Assembly (NCBI GenBank): GCA_016715065.1
Contig: JADKBN010000018.1
Span: forward strand, 1 to 64,000
Length of the DNA: 64,000 nt
Direction: 5' to 3'
Origin: Fibrobacterota bacterium
GTDB taxonomy: Bacteria; Fibrobacterota; Fibrobacteria; UBA5070
A program made the translations under genes and the position numbers. This document shows positions 61,359 to 64,000 of the stretch, piece after piece (position 1 is the first letter of the stretch; each line of letters starts with the position of its first letter). The notes beneath the pieces are model-generated. The model was not told where the DNA came from and did no database searches. It saw nothing but the letters and a program-made list of their open reading frames with translations.

Positions 61359-64000
61359 ACCCCTCCACCGCGAATGGATCGACTCTCGACGCGCTACGGG
61401 CCAAGGGCCGGCAAGCCCAAGGAGGCTTGCGGGTGCGCATCGGCGCCGGCGCCACCCGTGAGGGATGGATTTCGATCGCCGATCCCAGGCGGGATCGATG
61501 GGCCGACAGCGCCGTTGCCGACCTGGAACAAGATCCGATGGAGATCTCCTTCCCCGATGGATCGCTCGCCGAGCTCCACCTGGACCTCGCCCTCGAACGA
61601 TTGCCGAAGGTGGCCGCCCTTTGCCTGCTCGTGCGCGCCTTCCGGTGGATCGCTCCTTCCGGACAGATTCTGATTGTCTGCACCGACGCGCTGCGCGCAT
61701 GCCGGTTTCTGTCCGACACCTCCGCGCCGACCCGTTCCCGTCTGGCGGCCGCGCGGATCCTGTCCGGACGCCAGACCACCCCGACGGAATACGTCTTGGA
61801 CCCGTGGTTCGCCGAGAGGCTGCGCTCCTCCCTTGCCGCGCTGGGATGGGATGTCCAGGCCATCCGGGAGGAAGGCTCCGACCTCGAGCCTCGCGTGGTG
61901 GCCCGAGCCTTCCGACCCGCCGGCCCTGCCACCGACCCGCGTCCAGCCCTGCGGGAACTCCTCCGGGAAAACCTCGTCGCCGCGGCGGAGGAGCCCACCT
62001 TGGAAGAATGGATGCGCCAGGCGAACGACATTCTGGCCGGGGGCCGGTCCTGGACCAGCGCGCTTCCTCTGGTTCACGCTCCACTTTCCGACCGTCGCGC
62101 CCTCGGTGGAGAACCTTCTCTGGGGTCGGCGCGTTCCCGTTTTCCTCAAGGACCGTTGCGGCTCCACCTCGGATGCGGCGAGACCCGCCTCGACGACTAC
62201 CTGAACATCGACTATCCCCGCTCGCACCACAACGTGATGGCGCCACGCCCGGACCTCGAAGCGGATATCCTGGGTCTTTCCTTCCCAGACGGGACCGTCG
62301 ACGAGGTGAGATCCCACCACGTTTTCGAACACTTCCCGACCGTGGTGGCCTTGGCGCTGCTTTGCACCTGGCGACGCTGGACACGCGACGGAGGCGACTT
62401 GGTGGTGGAAGTGCCGGATGCCGAGGTCGCCTGCCGAACGGTCTGCGATGGCGCCGCCCCCTGGAGCCGTCGCATGTCCACTCTGCGCTGCCTGGCCGGC
62501 GACCAGGCCGCAGCCTGGGCCTACCATGTGGAACAATGGTTCGTCGCGCGCTTCGAGCGGGTCCTGCCCGCCCTTGGCTGGCGTGTGGTCGAGGCGCACA
62601 AAAGCAATTGGGGCATGGAACCATTCCTTCCCAACCTCCTCGTGCGCGCACAGCGAACACCAGGCCCTCGAACCACCGAGCAAGATCGATCCGCCTGTTT
62701 GGAAATCCTTCGTGAAAGCCTGCCCAGCCCGGCCGACGAGTCCTTGCTGCACCAATGGGAAGCACAGCTGCGGACCCTGCTGCCCGATCCCATCGGAGCC
62801 CCTTCGGGCCAGGTTGCGAGTGCTCCGGCAACCATGCCGGCTTCCGGTCCGTTGCTGGAGAACCTCAGCTTTTCCCAATGCGGCGAGGACCGGATCGTCC
62901 GGTTCATCTTCAAGGCACGCGGCGTGGAACGCCCCTCCTTCATCGACATCGGCGCCCACCATCCCACCTACCTCAGCAACACCGCCCTGTTCTACCTCAA
63001 CGGATGTCGCGGGATCAACGTGGAGCCCGACCCCACCCTGTTCGAATCGTTCCCGCGCGAGCGCCCCGGGGACGTCAACCTGAACATCGGCATCGCCGAA
63101 CGTTCCGAGGAACGCGACTTCTTCATCCTCAACGCCAAGACCCTCAACACGTTCTCGCGCGAAGGCATGGAGGAGATCGTCGCCAACCATCCCCATTTCC
63201 ATGTCGAGCGGGTGGCGAAGGTCCGCACGGAACCTCTCCAGGCGATCCTGGACCACCACTGCGCCGGGCGCTTTCCGGATTTCCTGAGCCTGGATGTCGA
63301 AGGACTCGATATCCAGATTTTGTCTTCCATCCGCGCCGACAACGCCCCGAAGGTGGTCTGCGTCGAGACGATCGGATACGCCGAGGACGGCACCGGGCGC
63401 AAGGCCACGGAAATCCTGGAGCTGATGGCAAGGCTCGGGTACATGGTCTTCGGCGACACCAACATCAACACCATCTTCGTGCGGCGCGACTTCTGGATCC
63501 TGGATCCCGCAAGGCGCCAGGAGGAATTCTGGTTTCGCCTCCAGCCCTCGACGCAGGAGCCCCAAGGAGTGGTGTCCGCCTCGAACACGACGGCGATCGT
63601 CTTCAGCAAGGATCGCGCGTTCCAACTCGACGGCCTCCTGCGGTCGTTCCGCGACCAGGTCGCCGACTGGTCGGAAATCGACATCAAGATCCTCTATGCC
63701 GCATCCACCCCCGAACACGAAAGATCCTACGAGGAGCTCGCCGAGGGGTTTTCCGATTGGGACAGGGCGGAACTCCACCGGGAGGTCGATTTCCACTCCG
63801 ACCTTCTCAAGATGATCAACGGTTATCGCCACGTGCTTTTCCTGGTGGACGACACGATCTTCACGAATCGGACGGAAATCGGCCCCGCCGGGAGGCTGCT
63901 GGACTCGCGCCCCGACATCCTGGGATTTTCCCTGCGCCTGGGACGCAATTCGAGCCGTTGCTACACCCTCGGACGCGACCAGCGGATTCCCGAAATGCAG
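61355..64000 (+). CDS. Multidomain methyltransferase-FkbM-glycosyltransferase protein (3' end cut by window)
   Basis: GTG 61355 (GTGA overlap, AAGGA upstream) opens an unbroken frame of 882 codons to the window end. Order of parts: residues ~1-200 a degenerate methyltransferase-like domain; ~265-440 a class I methyltransferase (LHLGCGETRLDDYLNIDYP, DEVRSHHVFEHFPTV); ~505-690 an FkbM-type domain (NLSFSQCGEDRIVRFIF, FIDIGAHHPTYLSNTALFYL, FLSLDVEGLDIQIL); from ~745 the start of a further domain (TTAIVFSKDRAFQLDGLLRS) resembling a GT2-type glycosyltransferase. A chain of sugar-modifying domains in one protein. Its end is not in the window. Confidence 0.75.
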   Translation, partial: MNPSTANGSTLDALRAKGRQAQGGLRVRIGAGATREGWISIADPRRDRWADSAVADLEQDPMEISFPDGSLAELHLDLALERLPKVAALCLLVRAFRWIAPSGQILIVCTDALRACRFLSDTSAPTRSRLAAARILSGRQTTPTEYVLDPWFAERLRSSLAALGWDVQAIREEGSDLEPRVVARAFRPAGPATDPRPALRELLRENLVAAAEEPTLEEWMRQANDILAGGRSWTSALPLVHAPLSDRRALGGEPSLGSARSRFPQGPLRLHLGCGETRLDDYLNIDYPRSHHNVMAPRPDLEADILGLSFPDGTVDEVRSHHVFEHFPTVVALALLCTWRRWTRDGGDLVVEVPDAEVACRTVCDGAAPWSRRMSTLRCLAGDQAAAWAYHVEQWFVARFERVLPALGWRVVEAHKSNWGMEPFLPNLLVRAQRTPGPRTTEQDRSACLEILRESLPSPADESLLHQWEAQLRTLLPDPIGAPSGQVASAPATMPASGPLLENLSFSQCGEDRIVRFIFKARGVERPSFIDIGAHHPTYLSNTALFYLNGCRGINVEPDPTLFESFPRERPGDVNLNIGIAERSEERDFFILNAKTLNTFSREGMEEIVANHPHFHVERVAKVRTEPLQAILDHHCAGRFPDFLSLDVEGLDIQILSSIRADNAPKVVCVETIGYAEDGTGRKATEILELMARLGYMVFGDTNINTIFVRRDFWILDPARRQEEFWFRLQPSTQEPQGVVSASNTTAIVFSKDRAFQLDGLLRSFRDQVADWSEIDIKILYAASTPEHERSYEELAEGFSDWDRAELHREVDFHSDLLKMINGYRHVLFLVDDTIFTNRTEIGPAGRLLDSRPDILGFSLRLGRNSSRCYTLGRDQRIPEMQ

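Noticed and set aside
61394..63832. 812-codon minus-strand frame
   Set aside because: Shadow of the multidomain plus-strand gene, which carries clear methyltransferase motifs.
1..64000. tRNA, rRNA and CRISPR features
   Set aside because: None was recognised by eye on either strand; a tRNAscan-SE and CRISPR finder run would be needed to exclude them fully.

Overview
The window is a high-GC bacterial chromosome segment with one AT-rich end. FlgD-like C-terminal modules on two large secreted proteins, a PorV/PorQ-type outer-membrane protein and many MBG/YDG and fibronectin-III-like repeats point to a Gram-negative of the FCB group, perhaps Fibrobacterota. That placement is inference, because no rRNA or marker phylogeny is available here.

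Layout. (a) 1-2070 is AT-rich and looks like integron cassettes on the minus strand: an EcoRI-type adenine methylase (cut by the window edge), a good attC site (701-787) and an endonuclease/exonuclease/phosphatase gene whose middle is destroyed by a homopolymer-rich stretch that looks like bad sequence. (b) 2071-5603 holds a gene-free stretch with a 21-bp tandem repeat, two hypothetical genes, an SRPBCC protein and a small membrane protein. (c) 5630-11760 is a tight five-gene operon: MoxR-type AAA+ ATPase, unknown protein, HEXXH plus VWA protein, unknown coiled-coil protein and a PaaK/CapK-like adenylate-forming enzyme. I recognise no described system with this exact composition. (d) 11738-21696 has two long repeat-rich secreted proteins. 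One is split by a TniA/TniB-type transposon (14951-18054) whose ORFs carry several frameshifts. (e) 21804-31538 holds a GH53 galactanase, a lipoprotein, a PorV-like protein with a built-in propeller, a PHP phosphoesterase, a Ser/Thr kinase, a CvpA-like protein, an M23 peptidase and an aldose-epimerase-like protein, interspersed with REP-like repeats. (f) 31673-33958 is an HrpB-type helicase.

(g) 33988-64000 is a surface-polysaccharide locus in which almost every gene overlaps the next by 1-14 bp. It opens with glmM and glmS (UDP-GlcNAc supply) and continues with a sugar aminotransferase, a probable pseudokinase, a GDPD-like protein, a cupin, a HAD phosphatase, two nucleotidyltransferases (one frameshifted at an 8-T run) and a WavE-like protein. 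Then comes a set that matches the Campylobacter O-methyl phosphoramidate (MeOPN) capsule pathway: L-glutamine kinase-like, CTP:phosphoglutamine cytidylyltransferase-like, methyltransferase, candidate transferase, CDP-amidate kinase-like and gamma-glutamyl-CDP-amidate hydrolase-like. After a terminator and a sigma-54-like promoter the locus continues with an RmlC-like epimerase, an NAD-dependent epimerase, radical SAM proteins, glycosyltransferases and FkbM-type methyltransferases, several of them fused into multidomain proteins. The last one runs off the window.

How it fits together: glmM/glmS feed amino-sugar nucleotides, the aminotransferase and epimerases modify sugars, glycosyltransferases assemble the glycan, and methyltransferases plus the phosphoramidate module decorate it. 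Two near-identical sigma-54-like motifs sit in the only two gene-free gaps of more than 100 bp in this operon chain, which suggests RpoN-controlled expression of glycan decoration.
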